Position numbers and translations under genes: made by a program. Under the pieces are notes generated by a model. That model was not told the origin of the DNA. It ran no database searches and saw only the letters and a list, made by a program, of their open reading frames with translations. From an uncultured Bacteroidales bacterium (lineage in GTDB: Bacteria; Bacteroidota; Bacteroidia; Bacteroidales; Paludibacteraceae): a DNA stretch of 46,840 bases. The stretch lies in contig CAMHSB010000015.1 of NCBI GenBank assembly GCA_946187695.1, positions 1 through 46,840 on the forward strand, in the 5' to 3' direction. Positions 1-8,486 of this stretch are shown in pieces (the first letter of the stretch is position 1; each line of letters starts with the position of its first letter).

Positions 1-103
1 CAATCGAATAACACTTGTTTCCGGAAAGAAACTCAAAGAAGGGAGCAGCCTCTTCTATAGAGGTAACTGCAATGCCCAAATGCTCAATGTGTGTGGGTTT
101 CAT
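1..103 (-). CDS. mce: Methylmalonyl-CoA epimerase, N-terminal part (cut by window edge)
   Basis: Only the first 34 codons lie in the window; the gene continues to the left. They begin MKPTHIEHLGIAV and continue through SIEEAAPFFEFLSG to NKCYSI, which matches the first beta strand and helix of the vicinal-oxygen-chelate fold of methylmalonyl-CoA epimerase. The conserved metal-ligand histidine is in HIEHLGIAV. In this family the enzyme interconverts (R)- and (S)-methylmalonyl-CoA in the succinate-propionate pathway common in Bacteroidales. A clear promoter lies about 55 bases upstream. The identification rests on a short stretch but the motif is characteristic; another glyoxalase-family protein is the alternative. 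Confidence 0.82.
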   Translation of the reverse strand, partial: MKPTHIEHLGIAVTSIEEAAPFFEFLSGNKCYSI

Positions 104-158
104 AATGAAAATATTTATTATTTATAATTTTAGATTGCAAATTTTCCAAAATCGGCTA

Positions 159-189
159 CAAAGGTACAAAAAAAGAATGACATACACAA
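159..189 (-). promoter_or_regulatory. Bacteroidota-type promoter for mce
   Basis: On the minus strand the -7 element TACCTTTG (159-166) is separated by exactly 20 bases from an upstream TTG (187-189). The spacer is T-rich next to the -7 box. The position, about 55 bases before the epimerase start, fits. Confidence 0.75.
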
Positions 190-201
190 GAGTGTATGCC
201 A
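178..201. repeat. Inverted repeat overlapping the promoter upstream box
   Basis: TGACATACAC and GTGTATGCCA flank the four bases AAGA, with one mismatch in the ten-base arms. The dyad covers the promoter's TTG. The same 24 bases recur at 14278-14301 in the same position relative to another promoter, so this could be a shared operator. No cognate regulator can be named. Confidence 0.55.
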
Positions 202-229
202 TTTTGTTGATATTTTTTTGATTTTTTGT

Positions 230-2689
230 TTACTTTCCAGCCTGAACGCCGCCACCTCCACCGAGACGGTTGAGTTCGTCCAATTCACCTACCTTACGGT
301 TCTTATGCTGCTGATACTGACCGAACATCCAAGTAATGGAGAACATTACACGTTGCTGACGAACAGTGTTTTTATACCTACTGCTATATCCTTGGGCTAA
401 GTCCATGCTCTCGGAACGGAAGACCATCGAGCGCAACATATCTTGCACATTCAGGTTGAAAATCAAGCCTTTAGCCATATACATTTTGCGAACGCCAAAA
501 CTCATATAATACGTACTACCTTGACGCTCATAGCCGATTGTCATAGGGGAGGACCAGTTACCGTCCAGTGTCATGATCCAATCTTTGGGCAGATAGACAG
601 AGAGCGTACCGCCTACGTAGCCGTAGTGGTTGCCTAATTCATAGACGGTTTTTCCTTCGGTATTCTTTTCGTAAGAGCGGTTGAGAAAGTGATACCATCC
701 GGCATTTACGGTAAGTGCGAGCCACGCCCCCTGCATCGTGCGGTTGCCGTTTTCTCCGGTAATATATTTGGGCACAAGGGGCAGTTCTGTGAGCGAAAGA
801 TTGCCTCCGTGGGTAGTACAAGTACCGAAATTGATCCATTTCATTTCTCCCATGCCGGTAGGTAAGATCGTTGTATGTTGCGAGAACATGTCCTGTGTGT
901 GCGCAAAATTGAACGTGAGGTTGAGATACTGCGTCCATGAGAAATGCAGTTCTACATCGTTATTAAACTCCGGTGTAAGTTCCGTATTTCCTTTTTGATA
1001 CGAATATGCGTCCACATAAGTAACGAAGGGGTTCAACATCCAATAGTTCGGTCGCTTGATACGCCGCGTATAACTGGCGCTGACTGCAATCGGTTGTTGC
1101 AGTTTACCGAGCGGCTTACTCGTATAACCCACATACGCCGTCGGGAAGGGATTGAAATACGACTTGTTTGTAACGCTGTCCGCACTGCTCCAATTGCCAT
1201 GACTATAGGTATATTCACCTCTGAGGCCCAGTTTGACCGACCAGTGTGCGCCGAATTGTTTGCCTACAGATATATAAGCGGCAGCCACATGTTCCCGATA
1301 GAGGAAATCGCTTGGGGTCGTGGACAGATGAGTGCCGTTCAAAATCGAGTCTGTCGTCATATTGTTATCCGTGGACGAGAGGGCGTATTTGACGCCGCAC
1401 TCGATAATACCGGTTTGCCAGAACTTGGTCTGGAAATCCAATTTGGCACTATAGATATCCACGATTTGTTTGCTATGAATGTCCAATCCTTGATTTTTGA
1501 TACCAATAAAATCCGTTTCTTGAAAATTGTGGGTCTTGGTCTTATAGCGGTTATAATCCACGTTGACCGTGAGTTCGCGCTCCAGTTCCTCATTAAACGT
1601 GTGGGTAAAGTTGAGGTTTGCCGTGTGTTGGGGTGCTCCGGTACGGGTGTCGGTGGTCGTCTTGCTTCGCAAGGTATCAACACCTTGAATGGTATAGGCA
1701 TAATTGCGGCCATCCATCATATTCTGACGGATATTCATGTAAGGCACCTGAAGGATAAAACCTAAGGTGTTGGCCGAGTCTATATACCAATCATTGCCTA
1801 GTTTGAGCATATAGTATTGGAAATTCAGATCGTATCCCGACTTCGAGTAGTTCTCTGTGGAAGGTGTCTTTCGATATGACTCGAAGTCTATATCGTTCTG
1901 CGAAAACACTTGCGTCAACTGACCGAAGGTATAGGTCTTCTCACCGCGGTAATTGAGCATCAGCGAAGCCATCTCCTGACTCAACCAGCGGTTAACATCG
2001 CTGAAATACATACCTCCGTACCCAGCGGACAACATGCCGTTCAGACCGCGCATCATATTTCGCTTCGTCTTGATATTGATGATACCACCCTGCCCGCTTG
2101 CGTCGTATTTGGCTGAGGGGTTAGAGATGATCTCTATCTTCTCGATAGTGTTACCGTCTGTACCATCGAGCATGGCTTTGAGTTGCTGACCGCTTAGGTA
2201 AGAGGGCTTGCCGTCGATCCATATCTCCACGGCTTTACCGTTGACGGTAATATTGCCATCCTTGTCAATCCGCACACCAGGCGAGCGGCGCAGGATGTCA
2301 TTTCCGTTGGAACCGGCGGATAAGGGAGAGGCACTCACGTTCACCACCAGTTTGTCCATCTGCCGCTCGATAAGCGGTTTCTTGGCTTTCACTTCCACTT
2401 CCGCCAGCCGCTCCGCTTCTTCGTGTAATACGAAATCCGGTCCGCCAAACGCGGTGTGATAGCCGACAAAGGATGCCTGAATGATATACGTACGGGCGGG
2501 AACCTCTAGAGAATAATGTCCGTCATCATCCGTGATAGCACCCGTAATGAGTGTTGAGTCTTGCGTCAACACGGAGATGGTTACAAAAGGCATGGGTTTT
2601 CCATGTGCGTCCTCTACCGTTCCTTTCACGTTTTCTGCCAATGCCGTAAGCGCAAACAGCATAACAAATCCCAATACAATCTTTTTCAT
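230..2689 (-). CDS. TonB-linked outer-membrane beta-barrel receptor
   Basis: A protein of 819 residues. I chose the start MKKIVLGF because it opens a signal peptide that ends around ALTALAEN; an upstream in-frame start would put basic residues before it. Residues about 22-90 form a carboxypeptidase regulatory-like domain (VKGTVEDAHGKPMPFVTISV). A TonB plug follows with DILRRSPGVRIDKDGNITVN and IEIISNPSAKYDASGQGG. The remaining 600 or so residues are rich in alternating aromatic strands, as in the OMP_b-brl_3 barrel family. It would sit in the outer membrane and import or bind an unknown ligand using TonB energy. There is no SusD partner next to it, so it is not a SusC/SusD polysaccharide pair. 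It appears to be transcribed alone; a weak -7 box lies about 30 bases upstream. Substrate unknown. Confidence 0.88.
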   Translation of the reverse strand: MKKIVLGFVMLFALTALAENVKGTVEDAHGKPMPFVTISVLTQDSTLITGAITDDDGHYSLEVPARTYIIQASFVGYHTAFGGPDFVLHEEAERLAEVEVKAKKPLIERQMDKLVVNVSASPLSAGSNGNDILRRSPGVRIDKDGNITVNGKAVEIWIDGKPSYLSGQQLKAMLDGTDGNTIEKIEIISNPSAKYDASGQGGIINIKTKRNMMRGLNGMLSAGYGGMYFSDVNRWLSQEMASLMLNYRGEKTYTFGQLTQVFSQNDIDFESYRKTPSTENYSKSGYDLNFQYYMLKLGNDWYIDSANTLGFILQVPYMNIRQNMMDGRNYAYTIQGVDTLRSKTTTDTRTGAPQHTANLNFTHTFNEELERELTVNVDYNRYKTKTHNFQETDFIGIKNQGLDIHSKQIVDIYSAKLDFQTKFWQTGIIECGVKYALSSTDNNMTTDSILNGTHLSTTPSDFLYREHVAAAYISVGKQFGAHWSVKLGLRGEYTYSHGNWSSADSVTNKSYFNPFPTAYVGYTSKPLGKLQQPIAVSASYTRRIKRPNYWMLNPFVTYVDAYSYQKGNTELTPEFNNDVELHFSWTQYLNLTFNFAHTQDMFSQHTTILPTGMGEMKWINFGTCTTHGGNLSLTELPLVPKYITGENGNRTMQGAWLALTVNAGWYHFLNRSYEKNTEGKTVYELGNHYGYVGGTLSVYLPKDWIMTLDGNWSSPMTIGYERQGSTYYMSFGVRKMYMAKGLIFNLNVQDMLRSMVFRSESMDLAQGYSSRYKNTVRQQRVMFSITWMFGQYQQHKNRKVGELDELNRLGGGGGVQAGK

Positions 2690-2716
2690 AAGTTTGTTCC
2701 GTTTTGAAATCCGGTG

Positions 2717-2724
2717 CAAAAGTA
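2717..2724 (-). promoter_or_regulatory. Candidate -7 box for the outer-membrane receptor gene
   Basis: TACTTTTG on the minus strand fits the TAnnTTTG element and lies 28 bases before the receptor's start codon. The expected TTG 20 bases further upstream is missing (TAT instead), so the promoter may be weak or need an activator. The adjacent AraC-type regulator is an obvious but untested candidate. Confidence 0.4.
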
Positions 2725-2782
2725 CTGCATTTTATTCAAACGGTATATGAAAAAACGGACATTATGCCTTTTGGAACTCTTT

Positions 2783-3643
2783 TTAGGCGAAAAAAACGGA
2801 GAAATCATCCGTCAAAGGGATGCCTAACATGCGAAAATGGCTTGGCGAGACACATCCCATCTGCTGAAACTCAAGTGCCATGTGGCTCAGATCATAGTAG
2901 CCGTGCTGCAAAGCAACGGTCATCAAATCTATTGATTTGCCCTTTGCGGCAGTCTGCTGCATAGACTGCAAGGTTCGATGGAAACGACGCAAGCGAATAA
3001 ACTGTTTAGGAGGGATGCCTACATAGGTGCGGAAGATGCGCAGGAACTGGCGTTCACTCAAACAAGCGACAGATGCCATTTCGGCAGCGCAGATATTGCC
3101 TTTCGCCTCATCGCAAGCGGCAATCACACTCTGCAGGCGGGTATAGTTGGTGTCTTCCTTATGCGGCAGATGCCCCAGGAAGAAAGCATCAATTAGCGGC
3201 GCAATATGCTCTGCTTGAGGCGTGTATTTGAAGATGTGGTCCAGTTGCATTAATCCTTCATCACCATAGGATTGAGCGGTGAGCACTTGCCCGGATAATT
3301 GTTGCAGGTCGATATGCAACAGGGCGTGCATACCTCCCGGTTCAAAATCCAGCATCATCCCTTCGTACCAGCCGCTGAGTGTTGTGATGCCGATTGTAGT
3401 TTGGTTCGCGCCAAGGAGTGTCAAACCATCAGAGATGGTACCGTTTATGTCGGTGGTCACATTGCGCTGGAAGATAAGACTTCCGTAATTGGGGAGTAAC
3501 TGCTGCACATGTTTTCCGTTCACGAAACGCGGGTCATCTCTGGGCGGCATCATCGTATCGGTTGACCCCTCTGCCTTGACAAATACATATCGGGATATAT
3601 ATGGTCGCAAGGCCTCTGTGGGGTGAAGGATTTGGAAAAACAT
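2783..3643 (-). CDS. AraC-family transcriptional regulator
   Basis: 286 residues. The C-terminal third carries a two-helix-turn-helix AraC domain: MASVACLSERQFLRIFRTYV and, later, TVALQHGYYDLSHMALEFQQ, followed by the typical PSHFR motif. The N-terminal half (LRPYISRYVF, then FQRNVTTDINGT and DFEPGGMHALL) resembles the DUF6597-type sensor domain often found in Bacteroidota AraC proteins. It is the last gene of a tightly packed minus-strand operon, starting one base after the GNAT gene ends. The next gene downstream is the outer-membrane receptor, so regulation of that receptor is plausible, but no effector can be deduced. Confidence 0.88.
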   Translation of the reverse strand: MFFQILHPTEALRPYISRYVFVKAEGSTDTMMPPRDDPRFVNGKHVQQLLPNYGSLIFQRNVTTDINGTISDGLTLLGANQTTIGITTLSGWYEGMMLDFEPGGMHALLHIDLQQLSGQVLTAQSYGDEGLMQLDHIFKYTPQAEHIAPLIDAFFLGHLPHKEDTNYTRLQSVIAACDEAKGNICAAEMASVACLSERQFLRIFRTYVGIPPKQFIRLRRFHRTLQSMQQTAAKGKSIDLMTVALQHGYYDLSHMALEFQQMGCVSPSHFRMLGIPLTDDFSVFFA

Positions 3644-3644
3644 G

Positions 3645-4136
3645 CTACAACTCGATTTGACTTTTTATCCAAATAACCGCGTCAGCCTCAAGGGTCCATC
3701 CTTGTAAGGGGGATGAGGGTGTGTAGCCGGAAGTCTTGTAAAGGGCAGTACAAGGCGCGTTGTTCGTAGCAATGACGGCATATAAGAGGCGGAGGTTGAG
3801 GTGCCCGAAGGCATATCTCTCCATTTGCTCTAACGCCCTTCGCCCTACTCCCTTGCCGCGGTGTTCAGGGGCGATATACATTCCGAGCGCGGCTTTGCGA
3901 TTGCGGGGATCGAAGTCAAAGAGATCAATACAACCCATCGTTACGCCCTCTTCCTCAATGATGAGGCGGAGTTGGCAGTCGCGGTAAATATCCCCGGTGG
4001 TGGACTCAATATAATCGCGCAAGTCCTGTTGGGAAAGCGGATTATGGTTGTCTCCGTCTGCCCAAGAAGCCGCATCGTTCTCCCATGTATAGAGGAACGG
4101 CAAGTCAGCGGGTTCTATTTTGCGCAGGTTAATCAT
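3645..4136 (-). CDS. GNAT-family N-acetyltransferase
   Basis: 163 residues spanning one GNAT domain. The acetyl-CoA binding motif A is visible as ALGMYIAPEHRGKGVGRRAL (about residues 82-101), followed by LRLLYAVIATNNAPCTALYK, the usual motif B with an asparagine and tyrosine near the cofactor. The N-terminus (LRKIEPADLPFLYTWEND) is like the RimJ/SpeG branch. Substrate unknown: ribosomal proteins, polyamines or antibiotics are all possible. The start codon overlaps the upstream HAD gene's stop (ATGA), so the two are translationally coupled. Confidence 0.87.
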   Translation of the reverse strand: MINLRKIEPADLPFLYTWENDAASWADGDNHNPLSQQDLRDYIESTTGDIYRDCQLRLIIEEEGVTMGCIDLFDFDPRNRKAALGMYIAPEHRGKGVGRRALEQMERYAFGHLNLRLLYAVIATNNAPCTALYKTSGYTPSSPLQGWTLEADAVIWIKSQIEL

Positions 4137-4564
4137 CCTCCGAAGAGTTTGGCAAAGAAGCCTTTTTTCTTTTTGTTAGGGTGCAGATCTTCCATGTTGC
4201 CCTGCGGTGCCGGTTCAAAAGGATGCCCGGTATGAATCATATTATATATGATTCCCCACTCGGGCAGTCCGCCTAAGTTACGGTCATCGATATAGATATC
4301 GGCCACCACCTTACGGTTGGTACGATCTTCCTCTTTCTCTTCCGGATAATTGGAGTTCACGGCATAAAACTCAAGCCCTTTGGACTTGCAGTAATCCAGC
4401 GCTTCTTGGAGCAATGCCCCTTCCCGAACGGTCCAGAGGATGATCTGATGATGATCCTCCTCCTGCAGTTTCTTGAGGGTCTGGATAGCAAAGGGGATGG
4501 GTTTGCCTATTTTCGGGTACTCGTGGGTAACAATCGTACCATCAAAATCACACGATATAATCAT
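4133..4564 (-). CDS. Small HAD-superfamily hydrolase
   Basis: 143 residues. HAD motif I is SCDFDGTIV at the N-terminus, with the nucleophile and acid/base aspartates. Motif II is ILWTVREG, and the lysine and acidic pair of motifs III/IV are NRKVVADIYIDDRNLGG. There is no large cap domain, so it belongs to the capless class that acts on large or macromolecular phosphorylated substrates. It resembles the BT_0820-like hydrolases of Bacteroides. An unusual basic tail (NKKKKGFFAKLFGG) could bind membrane or nucleic acid. It overlaps the GNAT gene by four bases and follows a membrane-protein gene by 18 bases. Substrate unknown. Confidence 0.83.
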   Translation of the reverse strand: MIISCDFDGTIVTHEYPKIGKPIPFAIQTLKKLQEEDHHQIILWTVREGALLQEALDYCKSKGLEFYAVNSNYPEEKEEDRTNRKVVADIYIDDRNLGGLPEWGIIYNMIHTGHPFEPAPQGNMEDLHPNKKKKGFFAKLFGG

Positions 4565-4582
4565 AGTTTCTCTTTTTATACG

Positions 4583-5023
4583 TTAATAAGTGGGCATATT
4601 CGGATCCTCTGGCTGCATTTCCTGATCCATCTTGCCAAGCGTCGGTTTGGTGAAGTACCACGCTACCGCAGCGATAGCAGCTACCCAAAGCATCGATTGG
4701 TAACAGCCCATCCAGTAGTAAGCTGCGATGCCAAGCGGCATGGCATTGGAAGCCAAGAGGATACGCGCCGCCGCACATTTAAAGTACTTATCGTAGGTCT
4801 GCGGTTTGAACCATTTGACGAGATAGAGCCCCAAGGGGATGGTAAGCAGAGCATCAAAGATGATGATATACTGCACGGCTTGGCCCAAGGACGACATTCT
4901 GTCCAGCGGTTCATAGAGCCCTTTGGTCCAGGCGTAATACATGGCCGTCAGGACGATGAGTGCGATGACCATTTGGGTGTAATAGATCCAATTGAGATTG
5001 CGGATAACTTGATTCTCTTCCAT
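4583..5023 (-). CDS. Small integral membrane protein of unknown function
   Basis: 146 residues starting MEENQVIRNLNWIYYTQM. I chose this start because it sits one base after the recR stop codon and gives a sensible membrane protein; the open frame extends upstream only as antisense-like sequence inside recR. About four hydrophobic helices are visible: near residues 12-30, 45-68, 85-103 and 108-124. The tail is short and acidic (KMDQEMQPEDPNMPTY). I do not recognise a named family. Operon position suggests only co-expression with recR and the RelA/SpoT homologue. Confidence 0.7.
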   Translation of the reverse strand: MEENQVIRNLNWIYYTQMVIALIVLTAMYYAWTKGLYEPLDRMSSLGQAVQYIIIFDALLTIPLGLYLVKWFKPQTYDKYFKCAAARILLASNAMPLGIAAYYWMGCYQSMLWVAAIAAVAWYFTKPTLGKMDQEMQPEDPNMPTY

Positions 5024-5024
5024 A

Positions 5025-5639
5025 TTATGCTTTGAATTCTGTTCGGTTAACAATAGACCGTCCGAGAGTGATCTCGTCCGTGTATTCGATTTGGTTGCCC
5101 ACCGCCACACCGCGAGCGATCTGGGATATCTTGATATCCATGCCGGCGTTCTGTATTCTTCTATAAATATAGAAGTTCGTCGTATCGCCTTCCATGGTGG
5201 TAGGCAAGGCGAGGATGATCTCGTCAATATTCCCTTTGGTAATCCGCTCAATGAGGGAGTCTATTTCGATATCTTTGGGCCCGATCCCTTCCATTGGAGA
5301 GATGATACCTCCGAGCACATGATAAACCCCGTTATACTGCCCCGTGTTTTCGATGGACATCACATCCTGCACGTTCTCCACCACGCATATTGTCCCATGG
5401 TCCCGACGCGTCGAAGCACATATCGGACAGGTCTCCGTATCGGAAATGTTATGGCACTCGCGGCAATAAACAACCTCTTTCTTGAGGCGCGTGAAGGCAT
5501 TGGAGAAAGCCTCTACGTTCTGTTCCGGTTGACGCAGCAGATGCAACACCAGCCTAAGCGCGGTTCTCCGCCCTACTCCCGGCAACGATGCCATCTGGTT
5601 CACAGCCTGCTCTAATATGACGCTCGGGTAATCACTCAT
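5025..5639 (-). CDS. recR: Recombination mediator protein RecR
   Basis: 204 residues, the normal RecR length. It shows the helix-hairpin-helix region ([20 protein letters not shown]), the four-cysteine zinc motif ([16 protein letters not shown]), and the Toprim domain ([20 protein letters not shown], then [15 protein letters not shown]). RecR acts with RecF and RecO to load RecA at gaps. The start [13 protein letters not shown] was chosen because it is the conserved N-terminus and overlaps the upstream gene's stop (ATGA). It is the second gene of the operon led by the RelA/SpoT homologue. Confidence 0.96.
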   Translation of the reverse strand: MSDYPSVILEQAVNQMASLPGVGRRTALRLVLHLLRQPEQNVEAFSNAFTRLKKEVVYCRECHNISDTETCPICASTRRDHGTICVVENVQDVMSIENTGQYNGVYHVLGGIISPMEGIGPKDIEIDSLIERITKGNIDEIILALPTTMEGDTTNFYIYRRIQNAGMDIKISQIARGVAVGNQIEYTDEITLGRSIVNRTEFKA

Positions 5640-7069
5640 GCTTTCTTTGCCCAGCGGGCCGGAATCATTCGATAAGGATAACGGCTGCGGATATCGGCCG
5701 CATTCGGGCAATCAATACGGTGAATACGGATACCTTTGAGCACGGACACGAAAGCAAAGATCGGATCTCCGGGCTGCGGGTTGCAACATTTGGAGAGGTT
5801 ATAGTCGACGTTCTTCACGTTCATGTCCACCTCGATCGCAAGGCCCTTGAGTTCAGACTTGTCGATATACTCGGTATGTTCGCGTTGGGCAGGTGCCTCT
5901 TCCGGCGTGAGCAGCACATCCCTCAGATGTTGCATGTCCTCTTTGCCGTTCGCCACCGATTGGTACATGTCCGAAACGGCTTTGTAACCCAACTTGATGG
6001 CCATGCGGGTGATGTCACCCTCCGTATATTCGAGTTTCCAGTTCTTGAACTTACGCTCAATGATCTCCTTTCCTTCTGCCGCTTGCTTGTACTCGATCTC
6101 CTTAAGGGCCTGACGAATCTTGTTCTTCGCTTTGGTCGATGCCACATAATTGAGCCAATCGGCGTTCGGGTGCTGGTTCGGCGAGGTCAAAACGGAAACC
6201 TGATCACCGTTCTCCAACTTCTGTCGGATGGAAACATTCTGATTACGAATGGTACCACCAACACAATGTGCACCTACTTCGCTATGTATCGAATAAGCGA
6301 AATCCAATACCGTTGCACCTTCCGGCAGACGTCTCAAATCGCCGGTGGGCGTGAAGACAAACACATCGCCGGACTTCTGTACAATAGAGCCTTTGACGCC
6401 CTTATACGACCAGTGCGCCGCAATACCCTGCTCCGCTACCTCATCCATTCGGCGGGTACGGATCTGCACCTCGACCCAGCGGTTTTCCGGTCCCAGTACG
6501 GTGGTATGAAGCGATTCGTACCCGTTTTCTTTGGGCACAGACAGCCAATCGCGCAAGCGTTTGGGGTTAGGCGGGAAGATATCGGTGATCAAGGAATAGA
6601 CCTGCCAGCAGTCCGATTTCTCTTTCTCCGGCGGGGAGTCCAAGATGATACGGATGGCAAAAAGATCATAGATCTTATCCACATCGCAATGCTGCGCCTG
6701 CATCTTATGGTAGATGGAGTGAATGGACTTCGGGCGACCTTTGATGGTGAACTCAAACCCAGCCTCCTTCAACTTCTTCTCCAGCGGCGCAATGAAAGAA
6801 GCAATATACGCCTCCCGTTCCGCCTTCTTCGCGTTGAGCGCGTGCGCGATATATTTATAGGTATCGTAATCGAGGAATTTTAGCGCAAGGTCCTCCATCT
6901 CGGTCTTGATCTGATATAAACCGAGTCGGTGAGCCATAGGAGCGTGCAGGTTCTGGGTCTCACGGGCGATATGTCGCCGTTTGTCCGAATCTCCTTCTTT
7001 ATCGAGTTCGCGAAGCAACTCCAGCCGCTCATTCAGGATCGAAAAAAGGACTTTATTGCTATCTTCCAT
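5636..7069 (-). CDS. RelA/SpoT-family (p)ppGpp synthetase lacking HD hydrolase and ACT domains
   Basis: 477 residues, against about 700-750 for a full RSH protein. The synthetase domain is intact (about residues 105-225): [52 protein letters not shown] domain follows (about 233-295: [20 protein letters not shown]), then a helical region and the cysteine pair of the zinc-finger-like domain ([18 protein letters not shown]). The protein begins at the helix that normally closes the HD domain ([21 protein letters not shown]), so the hydrolase domain is missing. It ends just after the zinc-finger-like domain, so ACT is missing too. The substrate-loop motif is RLRD (171-174), nearer the basic RxKD type of bifunctional enzymes than the acidic ExDD of RelA. 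It probably makes (p)ppGpp/pppGpp but cannot degrade it. It leads the operon with recR. Confidence 0.9.
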   Translation of the reverse strand: MEDSNKVLFSILNERLELLRELDKEGDSDKRRHIARETQNLHAPMAHRLGLYQIKTEMEDLALKFLDYDTYKYIAHALNAKKAEREAYIASFIAPLEKKLKEAGFEFTIKGRPKSIHSIYHKMQAQHCDVDKIYDLFAIRIILDSPPEKEKSDCWQVYSLITDIFPPNPKRLRDWLSVPKENGYESLHTTVLGPENRWVEVQIRTRRMDEVAEQGIAAHWSYKGVKGSIVQKSGDVFVFTPTGDLRRLPEGATVLDFAYSIHSEVGAHCVGGTIRNQNVSIRQKLENGDQVSVLTSPNQHPNADWLNYVASTKAKNKIRQALKEIEYKQAAEGKEIIERKFKNWKLEYTEGDITRMAIKLGYKAVSDMYQSVANGKEDMQHLRDVLLTPEEAPAQREHTEYIDKSELKGLAIEVDMNVKNVDYNLSKCCNPQPGDPIFAFVSVLKGIRIHRIDCPNAADIRSRYPYRMIPARWAKKA

Positions 7070-7093
7070 ATATTCTATTTCTAAAAAACGGCA

Positions 7094-7124
7094 CAAAGTT
7101 ACGATTTTTCTTGCACATATGCAA
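7094..7124 (-). promoter_or_regulatory. Promoter for the RelA/SpoT-recR operon
   Basis: Minus strand: TAACTTTG at 7094-7101, 20-base spacer, TTG at 7122-7124. It lies 25 bases upstream of the RelA/SpoT homologue start. Its upstream box falls within the same 14-base segment (7111-7124) as that of the divergent plus-strand promoter. Confidence 0.75.
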
Positions 7125-7141
7125 ATTTTTTTGTACCTTTG
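7111..7141 (+). promoter_or_regulatory. Promoter for the membrane protein-rsmD pair
   Basis: Plus strand: TTG at 7111-7113, 20-base spacer, TACCTTTG at 7134-7141, then GCAGCG. It reads into the gene starting at 7179. Only one of the two overlapping promoters could easily be occupied at a time. Confidence 0.78.
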
Positions 7142-7178
7142 CAGCGATTTTTTGAAAATAATAAAAATTTAACCGATA

Positions 7179-7937
7179 ATGAAAACAACAAGATCCCTTG
7201 TAATTTGTCTTTTAAGCATCGCGGCAGTTGTCATGGCTTACTTCTGTGTGACGAGTGTTACGACGCCTATTAAGTTTGAGAACAAGCGTGCTGAGCGCGA
7301 AGTAGTGGTTATCAAACATCTGGTTGATCTGCGTACGGCAGAGGTGGAGTATCACCATCAGAAAGGTGTTTTCACCGCTAATTATGATTCGTTGCTGCTC
7401 TTCCTCAAGACCGCTCCGAAGAAAGAGCTCCTCAAGGAAGGTAGTCTTACCGACAAGCAGTTGGAGGCCGGTTTGACCGAGCATAAGGCTGTTAAAATCC
7501 TCAATGAAGCAAAGAAGAAAGCGCTGAAGACGAAGAGTTTTGATTCTACCGATGAGCTTTACGCTTATATTTGGGAGAACGATAAAGACGTTGTTAGCAA
7601 TGGTTTAGCAGGTTTCCGTCGTGATACGATTGAGCTCAACATGTTGCAATCGCTCTATAAGGGTGAGTACGACGAGAACTCGATTGATGCCATCATCATT
7701 ATTCCGTTCAGCGAAGGTAAGCGTTTCGAGTTGGAGGTCAACAACGACTACAAGACCAGCCAGGGTATCCGTGTTCCGCTGTTCGAAGCACGCGCTCCGT
7801 TTGAGAGCTATCTGGGCGACCTGAACAATCAGGAGTTGGTTAACCTGATTGATAAAGAGAATAAACTCGACCACTATGCAGGCTTGAAGGTCGGTGATAT
7901 CTATGCACCGAACAACAATGCCGGTAACTGGGAGTGA
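7179..7937 (+). CDS. Conserved single-pass membrane protein, function unknown
   Basis: 252 residues. One hydrophobic N-terminal segment (LVICLLSIAAVVMAYFCV) anchors the protein, followed by TPIKFENKRAEREVVVIKHL and LRTAEVEYHHQKGVFTANYD. That pattern, a membrane anchor followed by a helix and a short region on repeated encounter of Tyr and Phe, is like a widespread Bacteroidota hypothetical family that superficially resembles type IV pilin subunits, but I see no prepilin cleavage site. The rest is charged and lacks catalytic motifs, so it is probably exposed to the periplasm. It is followed three bases later by rsmD, so the two are co-transcribed. Function cannot be given. Confidence 0.75.
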   Translation: MKTTRSLVICLLSIAAVVMAYFCVTSVTTPIKFENKRAEREVVVIKHLVDLRTAEVEYHHQKGVFTANYDSLLLFLKTAPKKELLKEGSLTDKQLEAGLTEHKAVKILNEAKKKALKTKSFDSTDELYAYIWENDKDVVSNGLAGFRRDTIELNMLQSLYKGEYDENSIDAIIIIPFSEGKRFELEVNNDYKTSQGIRVPLFEARAPFESYLGDLNNQELVNLIDKENKLDHYAGLKVGDIYAPNNNAGNWE

Positions 7938-7940
7938 TCC

Positions 7941-8471
7941 ATGCGCATTATTTCTGGCATATACAGGGGGCGGCGGTTGTCGCCCCCTAAAAATATCACC
8001 GCGAGGCCAACGACCGACTTCGCCAAGGAGAGCCTGTTCAATCTGTTCAATAACCGAATGGATTTGGAAGGGATTGATATGCTGGACTTGTTTGCCGGTA
8101 CGGGTGGCATCGGTATTGAGTGTATTAGTCGCGGTGCACGGGAAGTGACGGCCGTGGAGATTGCGCATGTGCAGCAAAACTGGATTATCAGTTGTTGCAA
8201 GCAACTCGGCATCCGCAATCTAAGTGTCATACGCGGCGATGTGTTTAAGTTCCTCAGCGCCTGCCGTACAAAGTACGATCTTATCTTTGCCGATCCCCCT
8301 TATGCTTTGGAAGAGTTACCTACTCTGCCCGATGTTATCTTAGCGCGGGACATACTAAAAGAAAACGGATGGCTTGTGATTGAACATGGCAAAGATACCG
8401 ATTTCACAAGCCACCCTAGACATATCGAGACGCGCACCTACGGAAGTGTGCATTTCTCGTTCTTTCAATAA
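7941..8471 (+). CDS. rsmD: 16S rRNA (guanine(966)-N2)-methyltransferase RsmD
   Basis: 176 residues. The N-terminus MRIISGIYRGRRLSPPKN and TTDFAKESLFNLF are typical of RsmD. The SAM-binding motif is MLDLFAGTGGIGIECISRGA, and the catalytic DPPY motif appears in YDLIFADPPYALEELP. The enzyme methylates G966 of 16S rRNA in the small subunit. It ends 12 bases before the convergent manA gene with no clear hairpin between them. Confidence 0.95.
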   Translation: MRIISGIYRGRRLSPPKNITARPTTDFAKESLFNLFNNRMDLEGIDMLDLFAGTGGIGIECISRGAREVTAVEIAHVQQNWIISCCKQLGIRNLSVIRGDVFKFLSACRTKYDLIFADPPYALEELPTLPDVILARDILKENGWLVIEHGKDTDFTSHPRHIETRTYGSVHFSFFQ

Positions 8472-8486
8472 ATGATTAGGAATTAC
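8466..8486. repeat. Degenerate 7-base repeat at the rsmD/manA junction
   Basis: The junction reads as three 7-base units, CAATAAA, TGATTAG and GAATTAC, covering the rsmD stop and the manA stop. Similar units are found at 12902-12922 and 22104-22124. Confidence 0.4.

Noticed and set aside
944..1765. A 273-codon open frame on the plus strand
   Set aside because: Antisense to the TonB-linked receptor barrel; no domain, no promoter.
5720..6883. A 387-codon open frame on the plus strand
   Set aside because: Antisense to the RelA/SpoT homologue, whose motifs are unmistakable; no protein-like features in the antisense product.
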